IMG/VR virus record: IMGVR_UViG_3300022918_000199 | Span: 1 to 45,724 of that record | Length of the DNA stretch: 45,724 bases | Origin: a virus | Strand: one strand, 5' to 3' | Shown here: positions 1-6,730 of the stretch, in pieces | Layout of the letters: every line of letters starts with the position of its first letter | How positions within the stretch are numbered: the first letter of the stretch is position 1 | Program-made: the position numbers and the translations under genes | Notes under the pieces: generated by a model | Seen by the model: the letters and a program-made list of their open reading frames with translations, nothing else | What the model was told of the DNA's origin: nothing | Database searches by the model: none

Positions 1-11
1 GCATAACATAA

Positions 12-626
12 ATGAAATACAAAGAACTAATCGACAGCGTAGATCTATATCTACAAAAAATCGCATCAGGTCCTGAAGAAAAATTAAAAGAATTAAGTAA
101 TCTTAAAACATTCAAATCTCGTATTGAATTCTGTATTGCTAATTTTCCGAGATTAAAAGCGGGCTCATCGAGAATTGCATTTGATTATAGTCCCGAATAT
201 GTTTTAAAGCTTGCAAAAAACGATAAGGGTATCGCTCAAAATAATGCTGAGGCTGATGGATTTATCCAAAATAATTACAAAGATTTAGTTGCAAATGTAA
301 AAGATAGCGATCCCAATGATTTTTGGATCCTTGCTCAAAAGGCTACTAAAGTAAGTGCAGGTCAATTTAAAATTCTAGCCGGCTTTTCTTTAGAAGATTT
401 AAGAAATTATCTTTATACTCGTATTGAAAATAAAAAAATATTTCCTGTTTCAGATATGGAAATGTTTAATGAAAATGAATTTGTTCAAGAGCTTATGGAT
501 TTAATGGTAAATTTTGCAATGCCCATTGGGGATATTGTTCGAGCATCATCTTGGGGAAAAGTAAATGATAGATTAGTTTTGATCGATTACGGGCTCACAA
601 ATTCTATACTTTCTGATATGTATTAA
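12..626 (+). CDS. Kinase-like fold protein (putative pseudokinase)
   Basis: A 204-aa protein with a pattern reminiscent of a minimal protein-kinase-like fold. It has a glycine-loop-like GSSRIAF (about residues 51-57), a VLKL strand with a possible nucleotide-binding Lys66, a helix with Glu80 (NNAE), and a late LVLIDYGL segment (188-195) resembling the DFG metal-binding motif as D192-Y193-G194. I see no HRD-type catalytic loop, so it may be a pseudokinase or bind nucleotide without phosphotransfer. It is the first complete gene in the window and is followed after 2 nt by a tiny membrane peptide gene. The function is inferred from motif order only; the ORF itself is convincing. Confidence 0.75.
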   Translation: MKYKELIDSVDLYLQKIASGPEEKLKELSNLKTFKSRIEFCIANFPRLKAGSSRIAFDYSPEYVLKLAKNDKGIAQNNAEADGFIQNNYKDLVANVKDSDPNDFWILAQKATKVSAGQFKILAGFSLEDLRNYLYTRIENKKIFPVSDMEMFNENEFVQELMDLMVNFAMPIGDIVRASSWGKVNDRLVLIDYGLTNSILSDMY

Positions 627-628
627 TT

Positions 629-718
629 ATGATTGTTTTAATTTTTTCAATTGGTGTTTTCTGCGGCTTTGGCGTTGCATTTCTTTTAACTGAATTTGAT
701 AGGTCAAAATTTAAATGA
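629..718 (+). CDS. Small single-span membrane peptide (29 aa)
   Basis: A short ORF starting ATGATTGTTTTA and ending in a TGA that overlaps the next start (ATGA at 715). It encodes about 20 hydrophobic residues (MIVLIFSIGVFCGFGVAFLL) followed by a short charged tail (TEFDRSKFK). This is the composition of a one-span membrane peptide with its C-terminus in the cytoplasm. It fills exactly the gap between the kinase-like gene and the next gene, and the 4-nt overlap suggests translational coupling. No family can be named at this length. Confidence 0.5.
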   Translation: MIVLIFSIGVFCGFGVAFLLTEFDRSKFK

Positions 719-963
719 CTAAACATTTTGAAGATCTTTGGGAGCAGGCTGAGCAAGCCAATAAGTTTGAAACATCTTCCGTAAAAGAAGTTTTGTTAGA
801 GCTTTCAATGAAAATTAAACTTTATGAATTAATTGCTGACACTTCGGAAAAGCAAGCAAAATCAAAAATAATGGGCGAAATATTATTCGCTTTGACCAAG
901 CTTTCATTAAAAGAAGATATCAATACATATATTGCATTGAAAAATATTTTAGAAAGTAAATAA
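715..963 (+). CDS. Small helical phage protein, unknown function
   Basis: An 82-aa acidic, probably all-helical protein with an N-terminal FEDLWEQAEQ segment and a C-terminal LSLKEDINTYIALK segment. The organisation looks like small early phage proteins, but I cannot assign a function. The start overlaps the stop of the preceding membrane peptide by ATGA. It is convergent with the - strand Dps-like gene, with one base between the two stops and no terminator between them, so read-through antisense transcription is possible. Confidence 0.65.
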   Translation: MTKHFEDLWEQAEQANKFETSSVKEVLLELSMKIKLYELIADTSEKQAKSKIMGEILFALTKLSLKEDINTYIALKNILESK

Positions 964-964
964 T

Positions 965-1405
965 TTATTTTAAATTTTGTTGAAGAAGATAAACAGCCTC
1001 TTCATGATCAGAGGCGTTGCTCATTAGAAAATCATCTAAACCAAGTGTCATCACGCCTTCTTCTTCGTATAGCTCGTAGAGCCTCTGGCTTAGCTTTAAA
1101 AAGCCTTTCTCGATTGCCAGGCACATATGAGCGGGCTGACCCTCAAAATCCTTATAAGTTAAAAGAACGCCAAACAGATATTTGTTCTGAAGCTCGAAGC
1201 TCAAACAACCTTCTCCAAAAACGCCAATAATCTTCTCTGCGGCAGCATCTAAACTTTTTGTTGCTTTTTCGTAAAGACGCTCAAAAAGAAGGTGATCGCC
1301 GTAAGAATTATCGCCTTTTGATACCCAATGAGCATTTTGAGTTATTAAGACAATTGCCTTAAGGGTAGCGATGTATAATCCTGCACTTTTTACGACTTTT
1401 TCCAT
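965..1405 (-). CDS. Dps-like ferritin-family protein
   Basis: A 146-aa protein matching the Dps/ferritin-like four-helix bundle. NAHWVSKG lies at residues 24-31, with His38, Glu42 and SLDAAAEKIIG at 51-61. Aligning to the Dps ferroxidase signature (HW...H...D...E), the likely iron ligands His26, His38, Asp53 and Glu57 are all present, so the centre may be active. Dps proteins form shells that oxidise and store iron and often protect DNA. Length is typical of the family. It is one of only two - strand genes, reads away from the 1406-1552 regulatory gap, and is probably controlled separately from its neighbours. Assignment is by motif spacing; no long basic N-terminal DNA-binding tail is present. 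Confidence 0.8.
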   Translation of the reverse strand: MEKVVKSAGLYIATLKAIVLITQNAHWVSKGDNSYGDHLLFERLYEKATKSLDAAAEKIIGVFGEGCLSFELQNKYLFGVLLTYKDFEGQPAHMCLAIEKGFLKLSQRLYELYEEEGVMTLGLDDFLMSNASDHEEAVYLLQQNLK

Positions 1406-1483
1406 ACAAACTATGCTACCATATTCCTTCTTGGAATTCTTTTTTTAATCAACAGAAATCTCTCGACAAAACATGAGGGGGTA

Positions 1484-1504
1484 TATAACTTTGAAGAAGT
1501 TATA
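1484..1504. promoter_or_regulatory. Perfect dyad, operator-like
   Basis: TATAACTT, a 5-nt spacer (TGAAG), then AAGTTATA form a perfect 8-bp inverted repeat. It lies in the 147-nt divergent gap between the - strand Dps-like gene and the + strand gene at 1553. The symmetry suits a dimeric repressor site or an RNA hairpin. Two further dyads follow immediately downstream. Function is inferred. Confidence 0.45.
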
Positions 1505-1507
1505 GGG

Positions 1508-1543
1508 GAGAAGGTATTCTCTTATATACTCTTTGGATATATA
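1508..1543 (+). promoter_or_regulatory. Second and third dyads with GATATATA box before 1553
   Basis: GAGAA-GGTA-TTCTC (1508-1521) is a perfect 5-bp hairpin. It is followed by TATATA (1523-1528) and TATATA (1538-1543) around a 9-nt spacer. GATATATA at 1536-1543 ends 9 nt before the start codon at 1553 and resembles boxes upstream of several other genes in the window. It is a candidate -10 element with a very short leader; there is no convincing -35. Confidence 0.4.
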
Positions 1544-1552
1544 AGACATAAC

Positions 1553-1900
1553 ATGAATAAATATCTTAAAGTCATACCGTTTTACTTTACCTCTCCTCAC
1601 AAAGAAGTATATGAAGAAGCTAACTCTAGTCTTAAGATTTCTCTTAAGTATAATGAAGATCTGATTAATAGAGTTTGTAAGAGGCACCCCCTTATTCCCA
1701 AACAAGATATTATTATTGTTCTTACTAAATCAATGGAAGTAATGAGAGATATCCTTATCCAAGGAGATATTATTAATTTCAGTAAATTATTTACTGATAC
1801 AAAACTTTACTTTCAAAAATCAGAAAGATTTGGAAAACTTAGGACTTTAGTAAAAGTTAGAATGGTATCACCACACTCTATAAGTAATAAAAATGTTTGA
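1553..1900 (+). CDS. HU-like nucleoid protein (divergent)
   Basis: A 115-aa basic protein. The segment from about residue 35 (LINRVCKRHPLIPKQDIIIVLTKSMEV, split here only for description) has the HU helix-turn-helix dimerisation pattern, followed by a GDIINFSKLF stretch that fits the HU beta-arm base (usual GxxVxLxGFGTF). A second, clearer HU-type gene lies at 2847. The product may bind or bend DNA. Family membership is inferred from fold pattern because the arm motif is divergent. The start is the first ATG after the promoter-like box; the stop overlaps the next start. Confidence 0.6.
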   Translation: MNKYLKVIPFYFTSPHKEVYEEANSSLKISLKYNEDLINRVCKRHPLIPKQDIIIVLTKSMEVMRDILIQGDIINFSKLFTDTKLYFQKSERFGKLRTLVKVRMVSPHSISNKNV

Positions 1901-2162
1901 CCTAGAAATTATAAAAGAAAATATAGAAAACTATTCTACAAACAAAATTTGCGAAATAGTTGTTTCTTGTCGTTATCTATCTTTAGATAAAGAAATTTCT
2001 ATTCTTTGCATGAAAGAGCTTTCAAGAAGAAGGATCAAAAACATTGATAATTCGAACTTCGAAGATATAATTGAGCAGAAATTAAAAGAAATGCCAGTCC
2101 TTGATTTTAAAATACCGGATCTTGTTGAGATTTTATCAACTATAAAAAATATTTCAAAATGA
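1893..2162 (+). CDS. Unknown phage protein (89 aa)
   Basis: A helical 89-aa protein starting MFDLEIIKENIENYSTNKICEI, with a central CMKELSRRRI segment. This resembles a type of small conserved protein I associate with large phages, but no biochemical role is known to me. It overlaps the upstream HU-like gene by 8 nt and the downstream gene by ATGA, so it is probably translated as part of a coupled operon. Confidence 0.7.
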   Translation: MFDLEIIKENIENYSTNKICEIVVSCRYLSLDKEISILCMKELSRRRIKNIDNSNFEDIIEQKLKEMPVLDFKIPDLVEILSTIKNISK

Positions 2163-2641
2163 ATAATAACCTAACAAAAGAAATCATAAAACATATATTT
2201 AGAAATTTTGGTCTTCTTGCGTCAAATGAAAATCAATTAAAAATTACAGATAACTCTTTTCTTTTGAAAGAAAAGATAAAGTATTCTGAAGACGATCTTG
2301 AACACGAAGCTCGGGTATATGGATGTGAGTGCCAGATACAAAATAAAAAAATAATAATTTTTTACACATGCTTAATATCTGAAGATGATGGGGAAGAATT
2401 TTTATATGTTCATCTGGAAGATAACCCCGCTTATTGCATTTGGGCAGGAAATCAGTATATTGAAAATGACATTTATTTTAATGTCAATACTGAAAATTGG
2501 GGAAATTGCTCTATTTTACTTCAGGCAACATTTCTTGCAGCTCTTGAAAGCTTAAAAGACATTTATCCAAGTTTTTATAGAGCCACCGAATATCAAGAAG
2601 ATTATAAAAAATTCTTAGTTTGCATAGAGAAAGAAAGATGA
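2159..2641 (+). CDS. Unknown protein (160 aa)
   Basis: A 160-aa mixed alpha/beta acidic protein with a central segment rich in aromatic residues and strands (around EFLYVHLEDNPAYCIWAGNQY). No signal peptide or membrane segment is seen. It is coupled by ATGA overlaps to both neighbours. I do not recognise the family. Confidence 0.7.
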   Translation: MNNNLTKEIIKHIFRNFGLLASNENQLKITDNSFLLKEKIKYSEDDLEHEARVYGCECQIQNKKIIIFYTCLISEDDGEEFLYVHLEDNPAYCIWAGNQYIENDIYFNVNTENWGNCSILLQATFLAALESLKDIYPSFYRATEYQEDYKKFLVCIEKER

Positions 2642-2850
2642 GTTCTAAATTTAAAGGAAAAAAATTAGATTACGATTTTATTAATGAGTTCATAGAGAAT
2701 TGCATAAACTGCAATATTTCTTCTTCAGAAGATATTGTAGCTTTAGCCGAAGATCAAATAAAAAAAATAGATGCTAAATTATTAAAAATTAATTCTTTAA
2801 AAGAAAAAAGAAATAAATTGCTCGGCGTGATAGAAAGTTTTGAAAAATGA
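2638..2850 (+). CDS. Small coiled-coil protein, unknown
   Basis: I chose the ATG at 2638, which overlaps the preceding stop as ATGA, rather than the in-frame ATG at 2620 inside the upstream gene. The 70-aa product has a helical N-terminus (DYDFINEFIENCINCN) and a C-terminal stretch rich in Lys, Leu and Ile that looks like a short coiled coil. The stop overlaps the next gene (ATGA). Function unknown. Confidence 0.65.
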   Translation: MSSKFKGKKLDYDFINEFIENCINCNISSSEDIVALAEDQIKKIDAKLLKINSLKEKRNKLLGVIESFEK

Positions 2851-3173
2851 ATAAGCTAATAAATAGAACAATGTTTTATAAAATGGTGAGAGCGAAAGTT
2901 CCAAAATCAATTGATAAAAAAAGCATTACATCAATTCTTCACGTATTTTTTGATGAATTTTTAAACGATCTGAAAAGCGGCGTAGAAGTAAAAATTAATA
3001 ATTTTGGAATTTTTAGAAAGAAAAATCATCCCCCACGGAGACATATGAATATTTGGACCAAAGAAATTGGAATGTCAAAAGGAAGGGATTTTTTGCAGCT
3101 GGCTCTTGATGGCAAGCTAAAAACCTTTCTAAAAGAAAAGATAGACCATTGCAAATCGTTCGAGGGTGGTTAA
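2847..3173 (+). CDS. HU/IHF-family DNA-binding protein
   Basis: A 108-aa protein with the HU/IHF core. Helical dimerisation residues lie up to about 43, then GVEVKINNFGIFRKKN (45-60, matching GxxVxLxGFGxFxxxxR) and a basic arm with P62-P63-R64-R65. HU proteins bind and bend DNA nonspecifically and can package or regulate phage DNA. After the arm there is an unusual extra helix of about 30 residues at the C-terminus. This is the second HU-like gene within 1.3 kb and it overlaps its upstream neighbour by ATGA. Confidence 0.85.
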   Translation: MNKLINRTMFYKMVRAKVPKSIDKKSITSILHVFFDEFLNDLKSGVEVKINNFGIFRKKNHPPRRHMNIWTKEIGMSKGRDFLQLALDGKLKTFLKEKIDHCKSFEGG

Positions 3174-3174
3174 A

Positions 3175-3570
3175 ATGGCACGACGAAAGAAAAGACCCCT
3201 TTTCTTCGTTTGCTCTTCATTAAACGAAGATAACAAACTAATAAGTATGAATATGGAAGCCTCATCGAAAGACGAGGCTTCTTCCTTGTATAAGAAAAAG
3301 ACTTCATTTATTCCATTGGCGGTAAATGGACCATTTTACTTAAAGAAAATAAAAACTCCAAAAATAAACAGAAAAGAAATAATATTTTCAAATATCACGA
3401 AAAAAGCAATTTATAAAGATTTTTTAGTAAATGCATTTATGCTTGATTGTCCCGTAGATCACGCTTATTTAGTTTATATAAAAAATGTATTGAATGATGA
3501 AACTGTAAAAATGAAATCAACCATAATAGTTCCCTTGGAAGAACTAACAATTTTGAAAGAAAGCCTATGA
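3175..3570 (+). CDS. Unknown basic protein
   Basis: An in-frame GTG exists at 3166, but I prefer ATG 3175, which has a GAGGG ribosome-binding site at 3162-3166. The 131-aa product begins MARRKKRPLFF and is rich in Lys, with no Cys pattern beyond isolated residues. It sits between the HU gene and the DksA-like gene and overlaps the latter by ATGA. Function not recognised; the basic N-terminus could contact nucleic acid or RNA polymerase. Confidence 0.65.
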   Translation: MARRKKRPLFFVCSSLNEDNKLISMNMEASSKDEASSLYKKKTSFIPLAVNGPFYLKKIKTPKINRKEIIFSNITKKAIYKDFLVNAFMLDCPVDHAYLVYIKNVLNDETVKMKSTIIVPLEELTILKESL

Positions 3571-3911
3571 AAAAAGACTACGCAGAACTAAAAGCCAAAC
3601 TTATTGCAGAGAAAAAAACTTTATTAAAAGAAATTAAACCAACTGGAGAAATTGATTTTTCTGGCGATGAAGTCGATGCCATTCAGGCAAAAATTTTATT
3701 GGAAACAAATAAGCACCTTGCCCTTCGCTCTCATAACAAAATCATGCAAATTGATGATGCATTAAAGAAAATCGAAAAAGAAACATACGGTCTTTGCGAG
3801 GATTGCGAAGAAGAAATTTCTCAAAAAAGATTAGATTTTAACCCATACTTCCTAACCTGCGTTTCTTGCGAAGAGGAGCGAGAAAAAGAAGCTACATTGA
3901 AAAATTCTTAA
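3567..3911 (+). CDS. DksA/TraR-family zinc-finger protein
   Basis: A 114-aa protein with an N-terminal coiled-coil of about 70 residues and a C-terminal C4 zinc finger: YGLCEDC (C77, C80) and LTCVSC (C98, C101). This is the DksA/TraR architecture. The tip has GDEVDAIQA (33-41), resembling the acidic DxxDxA tip that DksA inserts into the RNA polymerase secondary channel. Phage DksA-like factors can alter host transcription with or without ppGpp. It ends the first + strand gene cluster, just before a TATAAATA box. The family is clear; the effect on polymerase is inferred. Confidence 0.85.
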   Translation: MKKDYAELKAKLIAEKKTLLKEIKPTGEIDFSGDEVDAIQAKILLETNKHLALRSHNKIMQIDDALKKIEKETYGLCEDCEEEISQKRLDFNPYFLTCVSCEEEREKEATLKNS

Positions 3912-3917
3912 CAATGC

Positions 3918-3925
3918 TATAAATA
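3918..3925 (+). promoter_or_regulatory. TATAAATA box (T4-late-type -10 candidate)
   Basis: An exact TATAAATA, the T4 late promoter consensus, lies in the 25-nt gap before the 460-aa gene and ends 11 nt from its ATG at 3937. There is no evident -35, as expected for that class. Identical boxes occur at 8511, 9983 and 33137, each just upstream of a gene. Confidence 0.4.
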
Positions 3926-3936
3926 CGCATATTAAC

Positions 3937-5319
3937 ATGATAAAAGTTGCTCGTTCAAAATCTGCCGATCCTGCTCAAGAGGCTCTTCGAGAGGCTAAAG
4001 CAAAATGGAATAAAAATACTTCAGATTTTATTTCAGATGTTATTAATCTTAAAAAAATGATGAACGGGCATCCTTCAAAATACAGCAACGAAAAATCTAA
4101 AATACAAGAGCCTCTTCCAGAAAAAGTTCCAAGTGTTCTTTCTATGCTCGCCCTTGAATTCAAAGATCTTGCTCAAGTCGGTCATGAGATTATTTCTAAA
4201 CAACTAGAATATTCTAAAAATAGGCGACAAAAAAGAGTGATGAATACGAATAACATTGTTGCTGAAGTTCAAGCATTGAATTTATATTCTTATGGATCAA
4301 ATCCTTTGAGTCGGCTTATGTCTAGAATGATGAATGTTTCTTTGTCAAATAGCGACAAGGCTAAAATAAAGAAATACAGAATGTCTATGTTATCCGCATG
4401 CGCAGACATGTATAGAGATATCTTAAATTTCCAAGAAGAAATTGTTAAATCAACCCCTGAAAGCATTTTCGTTAGCTCCAAACTTTGGTCCAAAATAGAA
4501 AAACAATGGGTGTTTATAGAGCAAACGATTACTAGTTTAGCGCCACCTGAAGAAAAAAAAGAAAAAGAAACTGAAAAAGATAAAGGAGCTGAAAAGACCG
4601 AAAAAAAAATTACAGAGCTGGACATCTTTGCAGAAATGCTACCCATTACTACAGCCATCATTGATGATGTTAAAAAATATTTAATTAATTTTATTAATTC
4701 AGATTCTAAAAGAATTATGAATTTAATTAAGGAATATGAAAACAATGCTAACAATGCTGGAAAAAGTGGCGACGATGTAGTATTTGGCAAATCAGATCTT
4801 ATAATGAAAAATATTATAGATGAATATAAATATATTTTAATGCTCGCAAACAAAAGAAATGAAACGGATGCAAAATCTTTTAAAGAACTTGCGAGCATGA
4901 ATAAATTTGCTGAAAATGTTTTAAATAAATGGGTAGGAAAACTTAAACACAAATTAAATCCATTTGATAAAACATCTGGAGCTCGTCTTGATATTTATAA
5001 TTCTTGCAAACCTCTATTAGAAAATATTGATCAATTCATGGATAGTCTTGAAAAAGATCTTGATTTTGCAAAATTAAAATCATTATCAAATTCTATAAAA
5101 GAAAGCATTTATTCTAATTATAAAAAAATAAATAGATTAGAAAAAACTTTAGAGGGAAAAGGTTTTGAAGGAAAATTCGTTGATCTTTTGGATAAAGGCG
5201 AATTATCTGAATATGATATGGATTTTGATGCCAAACAAAAAGAACGTCTTAAACGAATGATTGAGCTAAAAAGATTTAGAGATCTTTCTAATTTCTATGA
5301 GGGAAAACCCAATAAATGA
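3937..5319 (+). CDS. Large unknown, possibly virion or scaffold protein
   Basis: A 460-aa, largely helical, highly charged protein. A Lys/Glu-rich linker at about 200-225 separates two helical halves. There is no signal peptide, membrane segment or enzyme motif. Its predicted features resemble the unknown structural-module proteins at 38317-39729 and 35875-36735, so a virion or assembly role is possible but unproven. It follows the TATAAATA box and overlaps the next gene by ATGA. A 220-aa reading frame on the opposite strand here is only its shadow. Confidence 0.7.
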   Translation: MIKVARSKSADPAQEALREAKAKWNKNTSDFISDVINLKKMMNGHPSKYSNEKSKIQEPLPEKVPSVLSMLALEFKDLAQVGHEIISKQLEYSKNRRQKRVMNTNNIVAEVQALNLYSYGSNPLSRLMSRMMNVSLSNSDKAKIKKYRMSMLSACADMYRDILNFQEEIVKSTPESIFVSSKLWSKIEKQWVFIEQTITSLAPPEEKKEKETEKDKGAEKTEKKITELDIFAEMLPITTAIIDDVKKYLINFINSDSKRIMNLIKEYENNANNAGKSGDDVVFGKSDLIMKNIIDEYKYILMLANKRNETDAKSFKELASMNKFAENVLNKWVGKLKHKLNPFDKTSGARLDIYNSCKPLLENIDQFMDSLEKDLDFAKLKSLSNSIKESIYSNYKKINRLEKTLEGKGFEGKFVDLLDKGELSEYDMDFDAKQKERLKRMIELKRFRDLSNFYEGKPNK

Positions 5320-5663
5320 AAACCGGATTTATTGTCTTAGGAGATAATATTCTTGAAAGCTTTCTTGCAGTCTCTGAAAGAGAGCAAAGTCAGGGACTTA
5401 TGTTTGTCGAACCTCCGACACCAATCATGTCTTTTGTTTATACTGCTCCCAAAATAAATAAATTTTGGATGCAAAATACTCCATCCGATCTTGATATTGT
5501 TTTTTGTTATAAAAACAAAGTATCTCAAATTCATCATGGAAAGCCGTTTTCTACTCAAACCATTGGAAACAATGAGTTCTCTGATCTGGTAATAGAATTG
5601 CCATTTGGAACTTGCAGAGAAATGGGAATAAAAATTGGCTCTTCCGCGCAACTATTAAAATAA
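5316..5663 (+). CDS. DUF192-family protein
   Basis: A 115-aa protein matching the DUF192 fold (Pfam PF02643) by its two signature segments: QGLMFVEPP at 26-34 and FWMQNTPSDLDIVF at 50-63 (family: fWMknT..pLDiiF). The C-terminus IKIGSSAQL fits the closing beta strand. The biochemical role of DUF192 is not established; members occur in bacteria, archaea and phages. Most bacterial members carry a signal peptide, which is absent here, so this one should be cytoplasmic or virion-associated. It is coupled by ATGA to the upstream large gene. Confidence 0.85.
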   Translation: MKTGFIVLGDNILESFLAVSEREQSQGLMFVEPPTPIMSFVYTAPKINKFWMQNTPSDLDIVFCYKNKVSQIHHGKPFSTQTIGNNEFSDLVIELPFGTCREMGIKIGSSAQLLK

Positions 5664-5668
5664 CCTTT

Positions 5669-5703
5669 CCCATCCATTGAGATGGACACACCTATTGTGA
5701 GGT
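5669..5703 (+). repeat. Copy 1 of CCCATCCATTGAGAT leader element
   Basis: CCCATCCATTGAGAT (5669-5683) occurs again exactly at 33610-33624. Here CCATC (5670-5674) pairs with GATGG (5681-5685) around a CATTGA loop. A second small dyad, ACCT/AGGT (5690-5693 and 5700-5703), carries the GAGG ribosome-binding site (5699-5702) of the next gene. This layout suits a translational or transcriptional control element. Function unknown. Confidence 0.5.
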
Positions 5704-5706
5704 CTA

Positions 5707-6321
5707 ATGCAAGTCTTGTCAGCAATCGATGAGCAACTAAATGTTTTGACGTTTTCCAAAACAAACTTTACACTCATACCTAAAAAATGCGCTCTTCTTG
5801 CATACAAAAAATATGCTCAAGAAGAACCAGAGCAAATGTTTAATTATCTTTTAAATCAAAGCAGATCTGGAGGATTCCAAAATAAATTATTTAAAGCTTT
5901 TGTTTCTGAAATTGAAAATGAATTACCTTTTTTTATTTTTAAGAATAAAAAACAAATATTAGTTAATTCTATATTGGATCCTAATTTAAATATTTTTGAT
6001 GGAATTTCAAAATTTACTAGCAAAGTAAATAATCAATTAAAAATAAAAAATGAAACTAGAGAAATTTATATTGGTGGGTTAAAGTCGTCTATCATTCAAC
6101 CTTATTTTATAGGAAAACTTATTTCTATTAAATCTAATAATTTAAGTTTAAAGAAAAAAGTTGTTGATTATACATTTAATTTTATTAAATTAAAGGATGT
6201 TAATCCTGGTGATACAGTTTCAGTAAAACATTATAGAGCGTACCCACACTATCAAATGGGCGCAATGACGCATATTAACCGAGCAAGACTTTTACTTATT
6301 TCTCAATTAAAACAGACTTGA
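5707..6321 (+). CDS. Unknown protein (204 aa)
   Basis: A 204-aa protein with a helical N-terminal half and a basic, strand-rich C-terminal half (SIKSNNLSLKKKVVDYTF). The C-terminus includes KHYRAYPHYQMGAMTHINRAR, given here as its own segment of 21 residues less the last: HYRAYPHYQMGAMTHINRAR. The start has a strong GAGG ribosome-binding site embedded in the repeated leader element. Its 3' end overlaps the convergent - strand gene by 26 nt. Not recognised. Confidence 0.7.
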   Translation: MQVLSAIDEQLNVLTFSKTNFTLIPKKCALLAYKKYAQEEPEQMFNYLLNQSRSGGFQNKLFKAFVSEIENELPFFIFKNKKQILVNSILDPNLNIFDGISKFTSKVNNQLKIKNETREIYIGGLKSSIIQPYFIGKLISIKSNNLSLKKKVVDYTFNFIKLKDVNPGDTVSVKHYRAYPHYQMGAMTHINRARLLLISQLKQT

Positions 6322-6697
6322 TCTTTGAAGTTATAGGAATAAAATCATCTGCTAAGTTTTCATAAACTTGCCATGATTTATTTACCAATCGATAGCAAGA
6401 ATAATAAGAATTTCTGGCAATTGTTGCATAGTAATCAAAACTTGCATTTTTCAAATGTTGCGGATATAGTGTGGAACACATAAGAAGCCATTCTGAAATT
6501 TGCTGGAATGTAATAAAGTCTTGATTAGTTTTTGCCTTTGCGTAAAGCAAAGTAATGCTATCTTTTGATAAGTCTTCGGTCGCAAGAAGATATTTGCTAT
6601 AGACGCCGACCAAATAAGATTTGGTATCTCTATGGCAACGCAAATCAGATAAAGCTTCTTCAAAATAATCTGATAAAATAGAAGTTCTAATAAGCAT
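6296..6697 (-). CDS. Unknown phage protein, divergent from topA
   Basis: A 133-aa helical protein rich in Tyr and Ser, starting MLIRTSILSDYFEEALSDL and containing a YPQHLKNASFDYYATIARN stretch. The all-helical pattern recalls a conserved but uncharacterised family of large phages (family recall, not a search). Its 3' end overlaps the + strand gene at 5707-6321 by 26 nt, and its start lies only 33 nt from the topA start on the other strand, so divergent promoters must overlap. Being on the minority strand suggests separate timing of expression. Confidence 0.7.
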   Translation of the reverse strand: MLIRTSILSDYFEEALSDLRCHRDTKSYLVGVYSKYLLATEDLSKDSITLLYAKAKTNQDFITFQQISEWLLMCSTLYPQHLKNASFDYYATIARNSYYSCYRLVNKSWQVYENLADDFIPITSKIKSVLIEK

Positions 6698-6730
6698 ATT
6701 AAAATGCTGAATAACCGATAGAAAGTTTAT

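Noticed and set aside
1045-1230. A 61-aa + strand reading frame
   Set aside because: It is the antisense of the Dps-like gene, whose ferroxidase ligands make that gene clearly the real one.
4825-4832. TATAAATA inside the 460-aa gene
   Set aside because: No gene starts shortly downstream; AT-rich codons explain it.
4290-4952. A 220-aa reading frame on the - strand
   Set aside because: It lies wholly inside the 460-aa + strand gene and is a hydrophobic mirror of its Lys/Glu-rich helices. No ribosome-binding site or family pattern.
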